Part shown: positions 44,253 to 53,324 of the stretch, piece after piece
Position numbering within the stretch: position 1 is the stretch's first letter
Layout: every line of letters starts with the position of its first letter
NCBI RefSeq assembly: GCF_017848645.1
Contig: NZ_JAFEIF010000082.1
Coordinates: 43,435 to 107,434 of the forward strand
Origin: Limnohabitans sp.
GTDB taxonomy: Bacteria; Pseudomonadota; Gammaproteobacteria; Burkholderiales; Burkholderiaceae_C
Reading direction: 5' to 3'
Length of the DNA stretch: 64,000 bases
The notes under the pieces: model-generated
The model's input: the letters and a program-made list of their open reading frames with translations, nothing else
Told to the model about the DNA's origin: nothing
The model's database searches: none
Position numbers and translations under genes: made by a program

Positions 44253-45095
44253 ATGCATGTTCGACAACTGACCCCCGCCATCGGCGCCGAAATCAGCGGC
44301 GTCAACTTGGGCGACGCCAGCCGCGACGGCGATCTGTTCGCCAAGATCAAGACCGCGTTGCTGCAGCACCGTGTGATTTTTTTGCGCGACCAGGAGATCA
44401 CGCGCGCCGAGCACGTGGCGTTTGCACGCCGCTTTGGCGATCTGGAAGACCACCCTGTCGCTGGCAGCGATCCGGAACACCCGGGCCTGGTGCAGATCTA
44501 CCGCAACGACAAGCGCGAGAACTACGAAAACAATTACCACTCGGACGGCCTGTGGCGCGAGACCCCGGCCATGGGCTGCGTGCTGCGCTGCATCGAATGC
44601 CCGCCCATCGGCGGTGACACCATCTGGGTCAACATGGTGGAGGCCTACAAGAATCTGCCCAACGACATCAAGCAGAAGATCGATGGCTTGAGCGCCCGCA
44701 GCAGCATCGAACACTCCTTCGGTGCGGTGATGGCCCCCGACGCCCGCCGCAAGCTGGCTGCCGCCAACCCGCCTGCCGAACACCCGGTGGTGCGCACCCA
44801 CCCAGAGACGGGCGAAAAAGTGCTCAACGTGTGCAGCTTCACCACCAACTTTGTCAACTTCCACACGCCCGAGAACGTGCGCTTTGGCCTGGACAAGACC
44901 CCCGGCGCCAGCCACCTGCTCAACTACCTGTTGAGCCAGGCCAGCATCCCCGAATACCAGGTGCGCTTTTCCTGGAGGCCCAACAGCGTGGCCATCTGGG
45001 ACAACCGCAGCACACAGCACTACGCGGTCATGGACTACTGGCCTGCCCCCCGCAAGATGGAGCGCGCCGCCATCATCGGCGACCGCCCGTATTGA
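44253..45095 (+). CDS. TauD/TfdA-family 2-oxoglutarate dioxygenase, copy 1
   Basis: 280 residues. Iron ligands His96-x-Asp98 (NYHSDG) and distal His256 (STQHYAVMDY) are present, with an Arg near 271 for 2-oxoglutarate. Family members hydroxylate a carbon next to a sulfonate, ether or amine, which then falls apart to an aldehyde or ketone plus sulfite or alcohol. Followed 29 bases later by BKACE, so the released carbon skeleton may become a beta-keto acid. Paralogue of 54408-55265. Confidence 0.88.
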   Translation: MHVRQLTPAIGAEISGVNLGDASRDGDLFAKIKTALLQHRVIFLRDQEITRAEHVAFARRFGDLEDHPVAGSDPEHPGLVQIYRNDKRENYENNYHSDGLWRETPAMGCVLRCIECPPIGGDTIWVNMVEAYKNLPNDIKQKIDGLSARSSIEHSFGAVMAPDARRKLAAANPPAEHPVVRTHPETGEKVLNVCSFTTNFVNFHTPENVRFGLDKTPGASHLLNYLLSQASIPEYQVRFSWRPNSVAIWDNRSTQHYAVMDYWPAPRKMERAAIIGDRPY

Positions 45096-45124
45096 TCCAT
45101 TTCATCTGACTTCGGAAACACCAC

Positions 45125-46183
45125 ATGAATTTCCTCGACGGACACCTTTTTCCTGAAAACCAGCAACCGCTGATCATCACGGCCGCGCCCTATGCGCCGG
45201 GCTGGCTGCCTTCGGACTTTCCGGAGGACATTCCAGTCACCATGGAAGACCAGATCCAGAAAGCGGTGGATTGCTACAACGCCGGTGCCACCGTGCTGCA
45301 CCTGCATGTGCGCGAACTCGATGGCAAGGGCAGCAAGCGCCTGTCCAAATTCAACGAACTGATCGCCGGCGTGCGCCAAGCCGTGCCCGAGATGATTATT
45401 CAGGTCGGCGGCTCCATCTCGTTCGCCCCCGAGAGCGATGGCCAGGCGGCCAAGTGGCTGAGCGACGACACCCGCCACATGCTGGCCGAGCTGGACCCGG
45501 TGCCCGACCAGGTCACGGTAACGGTGAACACCTCGCAGATGAACGTGACCGACCACATGGAAGACGGCGATGTGATCGGCACCTCGCGCGAGAACCCCAA
45601 GCTGTTCGACACCTACAAGGACATGATTGTTCCGGCCAACCCGCTGTGGGTGGAAGAGCATGTGCGGCGCCTCAGTGCCGCGGGCATCCAGAGCGCCTTC
45701 CAGTGCTACAACACCAACAGCTTCGAGTCGGTCGAGCGCCTGATCCGCCGCGGCTTCTACAAAGGCCCGCTGGTGATGAACTGGGTGGCCATTGGCGGTG
45801 GCATGGACACGCCCAACGTCTACAGTCTGGGCAACTTCATGCGCGGCGTGCCCGATGGCGCTGTGGTGACGGTAGAGAGCAATGTGCGCAACGTGCTGCC
45901 CGTGAACATGATGGGCATTGCCATGGGCCTGCATGTGCGCTGCGGCACCGAAGACGTCATCTGGAACCAGCGCCGCACCGCCAAGCAAAGCACCGTGAAG
46001 CAAATCGAGCAACTGGTGCGCATTTCGCAGGAATTCGGCCGCGACATCGCCACGGCCAAGCAGGCCCGCGAGATCTGCAGGATCGGCGTGTTTTACGAGA
46101 CCGCCGACGAAGCACTGGCGGCCAATGGCTTTGCCCCCAACCGCAATGGCGGCAACCAGGGTTATTTGCACAAATCGCGTTGA
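45125..46183 (+). CDS. Beta-keto-acid cleavage enzyme (BKACE, DUF849), copy 1
   Basis: 352 residues. BKACE enzymes condense a beta-keto acid with acetyl-CoA and release acetoacetate and a new acyl-CoA; the prototype Kce cleaves 3-keto-5-aminohexanoate. Zinc ligands His59-x-His61 (LHLHVRE) sit in the family context, and the segment GPLVMNWVAIGGGMDTPN is typical. Closely similar to the two other copies at 49.4 and 53.3 kb. Length and motifs are complete. Confidence 0.9.
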   Translation: MNFLDGHLFPENQQPLIITAAPYAPGWLPSDFPEDIPVTMEDQIQKAVDCYNAGATVLHLHVRELDGKGSKRLSKFNELIAGVRQAVPEMIIQVGGSISFAPESDGQAAKWLSDDTRHMLAELDPVPDQVTVTVNTSQMNVTDHMEDGDVIGTSRENPKLFDTYKDMIVPANPLWVEEHVRRLSAAGIQSAFQCYNTNSFESVERLIRRGFYKGPLVMNWVAIGGGMDTPNVYSLGNFMRGVPDGAVVTVESNVRNVLPVNMMGIAMGLHVRCGTEDVIWNQRRTAKQSTVKQIEQLVRISQEFGRDIATAKQAREICRIGVFYETADEALAANGFAPNRNGGNQGYLHKSR

Positions 46184-46237
46184 GTCGAGGGTGTCCGCGC
46201 CTCGCGTGGATACCCTGTAGATACACAGGAGACAAAC

Positions 46238-47230
46238 ATGAACTTTTTACAGATGAGCGCACGCCGCAGGTTATGGTCGACCATCGCTGCCGTGGTGCTG
46301 GGTGCAGCCGCATCCACTGCCCAAGCGCAGGAGTGGCCCAGCAAGCCGGTGCGCATTGTGGTGGGTGGCCCGGCCGGCGGCACGGCCGATGCGCTGGCCC
46401 GCATCGTGGCCGAAGGCCTGGGGCAGTCCACAGGCAAACCGGTGATCGTGGAGGCCAAGCCCGGCGCTGCCGGTGCGATCGCTGTGGCCGAATTGCTGAA
46501 GTCGCCGCACGACGGCCACACCCTGCTGCTGATCCAGGGTGGCATCGTCACGGAGACGCCGCAAGCCTACCCGGTCACCTACAAACCGTTCTCCGACCTC
46601 AAACCGCTGGTGCAGGTGAGTCGGCAAGGCCTGATCCTGCTGGGCAACGCCGATCTGGCGCCCAGGAACCTCAAGGAACTGGTGGCGCACATCAAGTCCC
46701 AGAAGGGCGGCATGGACTATGCCTCCTATGCAACCGGCATGCGGGGGCACACCTCCGGGGTGCAGTTTGCGCGCCTGGCCAAGGTGGAGCTCAAGCACAT
46801 TGGCTACAAGGGCTCGCCCCCTGCCCTGCAGGATGTGATGGGCGGCCATGTGCCCCTGATGTTCGATGGCCCGGCGACCGCGCTGCCGCTGGTCAAGGCG
46901 GGCAAGGTCAAGGCCTTTGCGGTGAATTTTCCAGCCCGCATCACGGCCTTGCCGGATGTGCCGACCTTCACCGAACTGGGTTATCCCGCGCTCAATGAAG
47001 TTGGCTGGATGGGCTTGTGGTCCACGGCAGACTTGTCTGCGACCATCCAGAGCAAGGTGCGCGAGCTGACGCTGCAATACCTGCAGCAGGCCAAGGTGCG
47101 CCAGCGCATCGAAGCCATGGGCATGGAGGCCGGTTTGCCTTTGACCCCGGATGAGCTGAGCAAGGACCTGCGCGCTGGTTACGAGCGCCAGGGCGAGCTG
47201 CTGCGTTCCATCCAGTACAAGCCCGAGTAA
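46238..47230 (+). CDS. Bug/TctC-family periplasmic substrate-binding protein
   Basis: 330 residues; basic N-terminus, signal peptide (ending AQA-QE) and the Bug motifs PSKPVRIVVGGPAGGTADALAR and GYKGSPPALQDVMGGHVPLMFDG. Last enzyme-linked gene of the first cassette, 54 bases after BKACE. The receptor probably recognises the substrate of the cassette. Confidence 0.88.
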   Translation: MNFLQMSARRRLWSTIAAVVLGAAASTAQAQEWPSKPVRIVVGGPAGGTADALARIVAEGLGQSTGKPVIVEAKPGAAGAIAVAELLKSPHDGHTLLLIQGGIVTETPQAYPVTYKPFSDLKPLVQVSRQGLILLGNADLAPRNLKELVAHIKSQKGGMDYASYATGMRGHTSGVQFARLAKVELKHIGYKGSPPALQDVMGGHVPLMFDGPATALPLVKAGKVKAFAVNFPARITALPDVPTFTELGYPALNEVGWMGLWSTADLSATIQSKVRELTLQYLQQAKVRQRIEAMGMEAGLPLTPDELSKDLRAGYERQGELLRSIQYKPE

Positions 47231-47291
47231 GCGACGGCAGCGCACGCCCTTGGGCGCTGCACCCCTTGATCCTTTCGCAAGGAGAACCGCC

Positions 47292-48323
47292 ATGGCCCAG
47301 TCCCTTGTTCGCGCCGCCTGCCTGACGCACTATGCCGAAGTGGCGCAGTCCTCAGGGCTCAACCCCCTGCGCATGTTGCTGGATGCCGGGCTCAATCCTC
47401 GTGTGCTGGATGAGCCCGATCTGATGATCCCGGGCGACAAGGTCGGGCGTCTGCTGCAGGAATCGGCCAGCCAATCCGGCAACGAAAGTTTCGGCTTGTG
47501 CATGGCCAGCTCCCGCTTGCTGTCGAATCTGGGGCCGGTGGGCTTGCTGATCCGGGATCAGCAGACCTTGCGCGACTCGCTGAATCTGCTGGTGCGTTAT
47601 CTGGCCACACTCAACAGCGCGCTGTCCCTCGTGATCGAGGAGGCAGGCAACACCGTGGTTCTGCGTGAACGCCTGCTGTCGGGCCGTGCGGGTGAGCCCA
47701 CGCGCCAGCGCGTCGAACTGGCGATGGGCGTGATGGTGCGGGTCATTCGCCAGTTGATTGGCCGGAACTGGCAGCCCCAGCGGGTGTATTTCGAACACGC
47801 CGCCCCTAGGGACGAACGCATGCACACCAAAATTTTGGGTCCGCGCATCGCCTTCAACCAGGATTTCAATGGCATCGTCTGCACCAGGGCAGACTTGGAC
47901 ACACGCAACGAATTCGCCGATCCGGCCATGATCCGCTACGCACAGAAATTGCTGGATTTTGCGCCGCCTGCAGACGAGTCGCACATCCTAGACGATGTGC
48001 GTCGCACCATCTTGCTGCTCTTGCCCAGCGGGCGCTGCACCATCGAGCAGGTCAGCGAGCACATGGGGGTGATGCCCCGCACCATCCAGCGCCGCCTGAC
48101 CGAGCGGGGGCAAACTTTTTCCTGCGCCATGAACGACATCCGCAAACAGTTGGCACTGCGCTATGTGCTGGAGAGCAAGCGCTCTCTGGCCGAGATCGCA
48201 GATTTGCTGGGCTTCACCGCAGCCAGCAGTTTCTCGCGCTGGTACCAGAACCAGTTTGGCTGCAGCGCCAAAACCGCACGCGTGCAATCCCCGAAGGTCT
48301 TGACCACTCACGCGCTTGTGTAG
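47292..48323 (+). CDS. AraC-family regulator (OruR-like), copy 2
   Basis: 343 residues with the same layout as copy 1: N-terminal PF12625-like domain and C-terminal AraC double helix-turn-helix (TIEQVSEHMGVMPRTIQRRLTE and SLAEIADLLGFTAASSFSRWYQ). Start at ATG 47292 with AAGGAG upstream. It is co-directional with the Bug gene, 61 bases after it, so it may be in the same transcript. Confidence 0.88.
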   Translation: MAQSLVRAACLTHYAEVAQSSGLNPLRMLLDAGLNPRVLDEPDLMIPGDKVGRLLQESASQSGNESFGLCMASSRLLSNLGPVGLLIRDQQTLRDSLNLLVRYLATLNSALSLVIEEAGNTVVLRERLLSGRAGEPTRQRVELAMGVMVRVIRQLIGRNWQPQRVYFEHAAPRDERMHTKILGPRIAFNQDFNGIVCTRADLDTRNEFADPAMIRYAQKLLDFAPPADESHILDDVRRTILLLLPSGRCTIEQVSEHMGVMPRTIQRRLTERGQTFSCAMNDIRKQLALRYVLESKRSLAEIADLLGFTAASSFSRWYQNQFGCSAKTARVQSPKVLTTHALV

Positions 48324-48390
48324 GAGCCCGCCCTGCTGACGATGAATTTCAGAGGATCCACGCCATCGCTTACAGGGCAAGCGCCTATAA
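48319..48390. repeat. REP-like palindromic element after AraC copy 2
   Basis: Starts with TGTAGGAG (overlapping the AraC stop) and ends with a degenerate CGCCTATAA; inner parts match the element at 41029-41099 (CCCTGCTGACGAT, ATCGCTTACAGGGCAAG). Placed between convergent genes. Confidence 0.65.
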
Positions 48391-48408
48391 CGAACAGTCG
48401 GGCTGTTC

Positions 48409-49398
48409 TCAGTCTTCCGAAATGTTGGCGTCCTTGGCGATCGAACTCCAGAGCTTCACATCGCGGGAAATGATGGCCTTGAACTCTTCGGGCGTTTTGG
48501 CGGGCGGTGGTTCGAGGTTCCAGCCTTCCATGCGCTTGGCCATTTCGGGTGACTTCTGCACCTTGTTGATCTCGGCGTTCAGGCGGTCGGTGATCTGCTT
48601 GGGCAGGTTGGCCGGGCCGAATACACCGAACCAGCCGACCGCGTCAAAACCGTGACCTTGCTCGCCCATGGTCGCAATGCCCGCGGTGCGGGGCACACGG
48701 ACGTTGCCGCTGACAGCGATGCCTTTGATCTGTTTGGACTCGATCATGGCCACCGGCGTGCCCGGGTCAGACCAGGCCACCTGCAGCACGCCCGAGACGA
48801 GGTCGTTGATGATTTGCGGTGTGGTCTTGTAGGGGATGTGAATGATCTTCAGTCCGGCCTGCTTCTTGAGCCACTCCATCGTCAGCTGGCCCGAGGAGCC
48901 GTTGCCCCAGGTACCGTAGTTGTACTTGTCTGGATTGGCCTTGATCAGGGCCACCAGCTCCTTGAGGTTGTTGGCTGGAACGTCCTTGTTGACCAGCAGC
49001 AAAATGCCACCAGCAGCCGTCTGTGCAATCGGTGTGAGGTCTTTGACCGGGTCGTAGCTCATGGTCTTGAGCACCGCAGGCGCCACGACCACGAACGAGC
49101 CGGTGGAATACAGCAGGGTGTAACCATCGGCCTTGGCGCGGGCCACCGTGCCACCGGCCAGCATGCCGCTGCCGCCGGGCTTGTTGTCCACCACCACCGG
49201 CTGCTTGAAGACGGCGCTGAGTTTTTGGGCCATTTCACGCGCCGCGATGTCCACGCCGGAACCCGGGCCCGAGGCCACCACCAGGGTGATGGGGCGGCTG
49301 GGCCAGGTGTCGTTGGTCTGGGCCTGTGCGTGCAGGGTGAGGGCGCTGACCGCCAGAGCGGTCAAGACCCATCGGCGTTTGAGGAAAATCGAGTTCAT
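48409..49398 (-). CDS. Bug/TctC-family periplasmic substrate-binding protein
   Basis: 329 residues; signal peptide (MNSIFLKRRWVLTALAVSAL, ending AQA-QT), Bug motif PSRPITLVVASGPGSGVDIAAR and PYKTTPQIINDLVSG. Start at 49398. It follows BKACE copy 2 by 35 bases on the minus strand. Together they look like a two-gene unit controlled by the repeat at 50619. Confidence 0.88.
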   Translation of the reverse strand: MNSIFLKRRWVLTALAVSALTLHAQAQTNDTWPSRPITLVVASGPGSGVDIAAREMAQKLSAVFKQPVVVDNKPGGSGMLAGGTVARAKADGYTLLYSTGSFVVVAPAVLKTMSYDPVKDLTPIAQTAAGGILLLVNKDVPANNLKELVALIKANPDKYNYGTWGNGSSGQLTMEWLKKQAGLKIIHIPYKTTPQIINDLVSGVLQVAWSDPGTPVAMIESKQIKGIAVSGNVRVPRTAGIATMGEQGHGFDAVGWFGVFGPANLPKQITDRLNAEINKVQKSPEMAKRMEGWNLEPPPAKTPEEFKAIISRDVKLWSSIAKDANISED

Positions 49399-49433
49399 AT
49401 GGTTTGTCTCCAGTATGTTAATTGGTTGAGATC

Positions 49434-50501
49434 TCAGGCCATGTCCAGCGGCTTGCGCAGAAAGCCCTGGTGGCCGCCATTGCGGTTGGGAGCAAAGCCG
49501 TTTTCGCGCAGCGACTCTTCGACGGTGTCGTAGAAGACGCCGATCTTGAGGATTTCCCGCGCCTGCTCGCCCGTGGCGATGGGGCGACCGAATTCGCCCG
49601 CAATGCGCACCAGCTGCCTGATCTGCTCGACCGAGCTCATCTTCCCCGAACGGTCCTGCTTCCACAGCACGTCTTCGATGCCGCAACGCACATGCAGACC
49701 CAGGGCCATGCCAATCATGTTGATGGGCAGCACGTTGAGCACCGAGCTTTCGACGGTGACCACCGCGCCATCAGGTACGGCACGCAGCATGTTGGCCAGG
49801 TTGTAGATGTTGGCCTGGTCCATGCCGCCGCTGATGGCCACCCAGTTCATCACCAGCGGCCCCTTGTAGACACCTCGGCGCATCATGCGCTCGATGGTCT
49901 CGAAACTGTTGATGTTGTAGACCTGAAACTCGCTCTGGATGCCTGCCGCCGTGAGGCGGCGGATGTGCTCTTCGACAAAGCTGGGGTTGGACGGGACGAT
50001 CATGTCCTTATAGGTCTTGTACAGGTGCGGGAAACCGCGCGAGACCCCCCGGAAGTCGTCTTCGCCCGCATGCTCTGTCACGTTCATCTGCGTGGTGTTG
50101 ACGGTCACCGTCACCTGGTCGGGCTTCGGCGTCAGCTCGGCCAGCATGTGGCGCGTGTCGTCGGACAGCCATTTGGCTTCGCCGTCGGGCCCTTCGGGTG
50201 CGAAGCTGATGGAGCCGCCGACCTGGATGATCATCTCGGGCACGGCTTGGCGCACCCCCGCGATCAGTTCATTGAATTTGGACAGGCGCTTGGAGCCTTT
50301 GCCATCGTCTTCGCGCACATGCAGGTGCAGCACGGCGGCACCTGCTTCGTAGCAATCGACCGCCTTCTGGATCTGTTCTTCCATGGTGATCGGGATGTCT
50401 TCCGGAAAGTCCGAAGGGATCCAACCCGGGGCATAAGGGGCGGCCGTGATGATCAGGGGCTGCTGGTTTTCAGGGTAGAGGTGGCCGTCAAGAAAGTTCA
50501 T
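49434..50501 (-). CDS. Beta-keto-acid cleavage enzyme (BKACE, DUF849), copy 2
   Basis: 355 residues, complete, with the His59-x-His61 zinc pair and a four-residue insertion relative to the other two copies near residue 105. Paired with a Bug receptor rather than with TauD. Lies 118 bases downstream of a tandem AraC-type direct repeat. Confidence 0.9.
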   Translation of the reverse strand: MNFLDGHLYPENQQPLIITAAPYAPGWIPSDFPEDIPITMEEQIQKAVDCYEAGAAVLHLHVREDDGKGSKRLSKFNELIAGVRQAVPEMIIQVGGSISFAPEGPDGEAKWLSDDTRHMLAELTPKPDQVTVTVNTTQMNVTEHAGEDDFRGVSRGFPHLYKTYKDMIVPSNPSFVEEHIRRLTAAGIQSEFQVYNINSFETIERMMRRGVYKGPLVMNWVAISGGMDQANIYNLANMLRAVPDGAVVTVESSVLNVLPINMIGMALGLHVRCGIEDVLWKQDRSGKMSSVEQIRQLVRIAGEFGRPIATGEQAREILKIGVFYDTVEESLRENGFAPNRNGGHQGFLRKPLDMA

Positions 50502-50618
50502 GGTGAAAGGTCTCCAGGTTGTCTTGTGATCTCGGCTTGGATTGCACTGGCGTCACATGCTTGGATAATGCTGGGGCACACCCCAAAGTACTTGACGTGT
50601 TGCGCCTTTGAATTGGCT

Positions 50619-50650
50619 TTTCATGACATCACACAAAAAATTCACGCGAC
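50619..50650 (+). promoter_or_regulatory. AraC-type tandem direct repeat, site S3
   Basis: TTTCATGACAT (50619-50629) and ATTCACGCGAC (50640-50650), starts 21 bp apart, upstream of the minus-strand BKACE-Bug unit. Reads on the strand opposite the gene, like the other three sites. The rest of the 306-base gap holds the porin terminator and no other recognisable element. Confidence 0.6.
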
Positions 50651-50739
50651 AAACCAAGACAAGCCGTGTACAGCATCCCCGCCATAACAAAGCAACACCC
50701 CAATGGAAAAATATGTTGAAAAAAATAGGCTGAAGAAAT

Positions 50740-50769
50740 AAAAAAACCTGCCTTGCAAGGCAAGGCAGG
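50740..50769 (-). terminator. Rho-independent terminator of the porin gene
   Basis: On the minus strand, CCTGCCTTGC-CTT-GCAAGGCAGG is a perfect 10-bp stem followed by a run of seven T, 38 bases past the porin stop. Confidence 0.9.
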
Positions 50770-50807
50770 CTCAAAGTTTGCAATGAATTTTTACAGCCAA
50801 TCAAGCG

Positions 50808-51905
50808 TCAAAATGTTGTCCGGATTCCCAGATCGTAAGCCTTGACTTTGCCATTGATGCTGCTCACCGCACTGCCAACCGAATAACCTGCATTCGGTGT
50901 ATTGCGGTAATTGGTGTTGCTCACATGGCTGTAAGTGCCATACAGTGCCGTGCGTTTGGACAGGTTGTGCACATAACCCACAGCCATCTGAGTGACTTGC
51001 CCGGCTGTCGCATTGTCGGCCGTGCGGTCCACCTTGCTGTAAGAGAAACGAGCCTGGCCCGAACCCAGGGGAGCAATGGCACCGGCAAGGTAGCCCTTCT
51101 TCACGGCATTGGCGCCTGCAGCACCGAGTTCATCGCGGCTGTATTCGAACATCGGCTTGATGGCACCGAAATCATAGGCAGCACCGATCGATGTTGTCTT
51201 GATGTCGCCAGAGGAAGCCAGCTTCGTTTGGGCCGAGGCGATATCGGCCATCAACGGTCCCTTGGCATAGCCCAGTTTGATGCTGGTGACACCGCCTTCT
51301 TTAGCAGCAGTGCTGACGGTCTCACTCGGAGCGATCGCCACCATGGCGCTCAAGCCTGAGCTGTGTGCCGGTGTGGTGTAAGTGATCAGATTGGATGCGC
51401 GCAAGTGGTTGACGCTGCCTGCTGTATTGAAATAAGCAGAGGTCATGGTCAGGAGACTGGCTCCGGCACCGTTTTCACCAAAAGGATCGTAGGCAAAGTC
51501 CAGCAAGAACGTCGGTGTGTAGTTTCTGCCAGCGGTCACGGAACCCCAGTGGCCTGAAAGTCCGATGGTGGAAACGCGGTTGAATTGCAGACTGCCATTG
51601 GCACTGGCCGATTTGTTGTCGGTAGATGACCAACCTGCGAAGGGCGTGGTGACACCCGTTCCGGTGTCGGCGGCAATGTCTGTTTCCAGAACAAAACTGG
51701 CCTTCATGCCGCCACCCAGGTCCTCGGCACCCCGGAAACCAAGGCGAGAAGACATGTTGCGACCAGAAGCCAGTCCTTTCCAGTTGGCCACATCGCCTGA
51801 ACCACTGACAAAGCCCACATCCATCACGCCGTAGAGCGTCACACTTGATTGCGCATGCGCCTGAGTGGCCAGCAAAGCGGCCAGGGCGATCCATTTCATT
51901 TTCAT
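50808..51905 (-). CDS. Gram-negative outer-membrane porin
   Basis: 365 residues with a signal peptide (MKMKWIALAALLATQAHAQ), the opening strand SSVTLYGVMDVGFV, long polar loops, and a C-terminus ending KVKAYDLGIRTTF with the terminal Phe used for outer-membrane assembly. Belongs to the general trimeric porin group of Burkholderiales (Porin_4). Its promoter region carries site S2 of the repeat shared with the cassette, which suggests substrate-specific uptake across the outer membrane. Confidence 0.93.
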   Translation of the reverse strand: MKMKWIALAALLATQAHAQSSVTLYGVMDVGFVSGSGDVANWKGLASGRNMSSRLGFRGAEDLGGGMKASFVLETDIAADTGTGVTTPFAGWSSTDNKSASANGSLQFNRVSTIGLSGHWGSVTAGRNYTPTFLLDFAYDPFGENGAGASLLTMTSAYFNTAGSVNHLRASNLITYTTPAHSSGLSAMVAIAPSETVSTAAKEGGVTSIKLGYAKGPLMADIASAQTKLASSGDIKTTSIGAAYDFGAIKPMFEYSRDELGAAGANAVKKGYLAGAIAPLGSGQARFSYSKVDRTADNATAGQVTQMAVGYVHNLSKRTALYGTYSHVSNTNYRNTPNAGYSVGSAVSSINGKVKAYDLGIRTTF

Positions 51906-52056
51906 CTGTATCTCCTTGTTTTCGGTTGAAGTCGCACGATTCGGTTTGGGGTACAGACAAGTTGCCCCGAATCCAGTTCGGCAATCTCATCTTGGCCAGT
52001 GACATACCTTGAGCCCGTCACGGACTCTAAAGTTGGCACTGTTTTTTTATTTGTCA

Positions 52057-52088
52057 TTTCACGACATTGATTTTTCATTTCGCGTCAA
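52057..52088 (+). promoter_or_regulatory. AraC-type tandem direct repeat, site S2
   Basis: TTTCACGACAT (52057-52067) and TTTCGCGTCAA (52078-52088), 21 bp apart, 152 bases upstream of the minus-strand porin start. Confidence 0.6.
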
Positions 52089-52097
52089 ATGATGAGG

Positions 52098-52673
52098 TCA
52101 CGAGGGTATTCCCCGTGCCTGATGGAGACGCTCCATCAAGGACAGCGCCATGGGCCATTCGCCATAACCCGAAGCCGGATTCAGGTGACCGACTTCGCCC
52201 AGATCCACCGTGTCGCTGCCCCAGTCTTTGGCCAGCGCCAGCACGCGTTCGCGTGCGGCCAGTGGGTCGTTGTCGCTGGTGGCCACCAGGCTGCGAAACG
52301 GCAAAGGCTGGCGCGGCACTGGCAGCCAGCCACCGGCCTGCAGCGCGGCCAGCGTGGGGTAGCCCTCGGGCATGGGCCGATCAAAGTCGGGCGGTGTGGC
52401 GAGCAATGCGCCCACCACGCGGTGCGCATGCGCGCTGGTGTGCGCCCAGTGCGCCACCATCACGCAACCGCCGCTGTGCGCCACCAGGACCACCGGCCCA
52501 TCCATCGCGGCCATGGCCGTTTCGATGGCCTGCACGCGCTTGGCGCAGTCGAGGTCTTCGCGGCCCATGGGCGGCACGCTGTGCACCTTGGGCAATTGGG
52601 CGGCCAGCAGGGTTTGCCAATGGGCCTCCACATGGTCGCGCAAACCGGGAACGATCAAAACCGTGGGGGACAT
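52098..52673 (-). CDS. RBBP9/YdeN-like alpha/beta hydrolase
   Basis: 191 residues, small serine-hydrolase family: VLIVPGLRDH near the N-terminus, nucleophile AHSGGCVMVAHWA, and HLNPASGYGEW with the catalytic His. Substrates of the family are not settled. Last gene of the minus-strand run starting with the zeta-crystallin homologue at 56.3 kb, nine bases after the DsbA-like gene. Confidence 0.82.
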   Translation of the reverse strand: MSPTVLIVPGLRDHVEAHWQTLLAAQLPKVHSVPPMGREDLDCAKRVQAIETAMAAMDGPVVLVAHSGGCVMVAHWAHTSAHAHRVVGALLATPPDFDRPMPEGYPTLAALQAGGWLPVPRQPLPFRSLVATSDNDPLAARERVLALAKDWGSDTVDLGEVGHLNPASGYGEWPMALSLMERLHQARGIPS

Positions 52674-52682
52674 GGAAAACTT

Positions 52683-53324
52683 TCAGGAAACGTTCTCAGC
52701 GGCAAGCAAGGCCGCCAGCAAGACCTCGGGAGGCTGTGCGCCCGAGATGGCTTCACGCTGGTTGAAAACGAACAGCGGCACACCCGAAGCCCCGCCCGGC
52801 AAGGCCCAAACCGGTGGCGCATCGAAGGCCTCGGCCTCGCTGCCGTCAATCCCATGGGCTTGCGCCAGTTGTGCCAGAACCTGGCTGTCGCCTATGTCGA
52901 GGCCTTGCACAAAGTAGGCTTCAAACAAAGCATCCAGCAGGGCTTCGTGCTGTTCGGGGTGTTGCTGTTCGGAGAAGGACAGCAGGCGGTGGGCACGCCA
53001 GGTGTTGGGGAACACGGCAATGCGTTCGTGGTGGATCGTGAGACCGGCGCTGGCCGCTGCAGCCTGCACCTGCGCGCGGCGTGCGCGCACCGCATCAGGG
53101 CCGCCGAGCCGGTGTTCGTAAAACGCCTGGTAAGGCCAGCCCTGTGGCGGCGTCTGCGGAATCAGCTGCACCGAATACCAGCGCAGCTGAACCTGCACAC
53201 CCGGCAGGCGCTCGGCCAGCTGGCGGCGTGCGCTGTCCAGGTGCGTTTTGCCAATCCAGCACCAGGGGCAGATCAGGTCGAACCAGACATCGACTTGCAC
53301 TGTGGTGGCGGGCGTCACGACCAT
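52683..53324 (-). CDS. DsbA-family (FrnE-like) oxidoreductase
   Basis: 213 residues, cytoplasmic (no signal peptide), with CPWC active site (about residues 19-22) and the C-terminal GVPLFVFNQREAISGAQPPE cis-Pro loop. FrnE-like proteins include polyketide and isomerase-type enzymes as well as thiol oxidoreductases. Start shares TGATG with the BKACE copy 3 stop, so it is translated with the pathway genes. Confidence 0.85.
   Translation of the reverse strand: MVVTPATTVQVDVWFDLICPWCWIGKTHLDSARRQLAERLPGVQVQLRWYSVQLIPQTPPQGWPYQAFYEHRLGGPDAVRARRAQVQAAAASAGLTIHHERIAVFPNTWRAHRLLSFSEQQHPEQHEALLDALFEAYFVQGLDIGDSQVLAQLAQAHGIDGSEAEAFDAPPVWALPGGASGVPLFVFNQREAISGAQPPEVLLAALLAAENVS

Noticed and set aside
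45271..46998. 575-residue plus-strand frame across BKACE copy 1 and a Bug gene
   Set aside because: Arg/His/Gly-rich composition of an alternative frame in GC-rich DNA; the overlapping frames are clear BKACE and Bug proteins.
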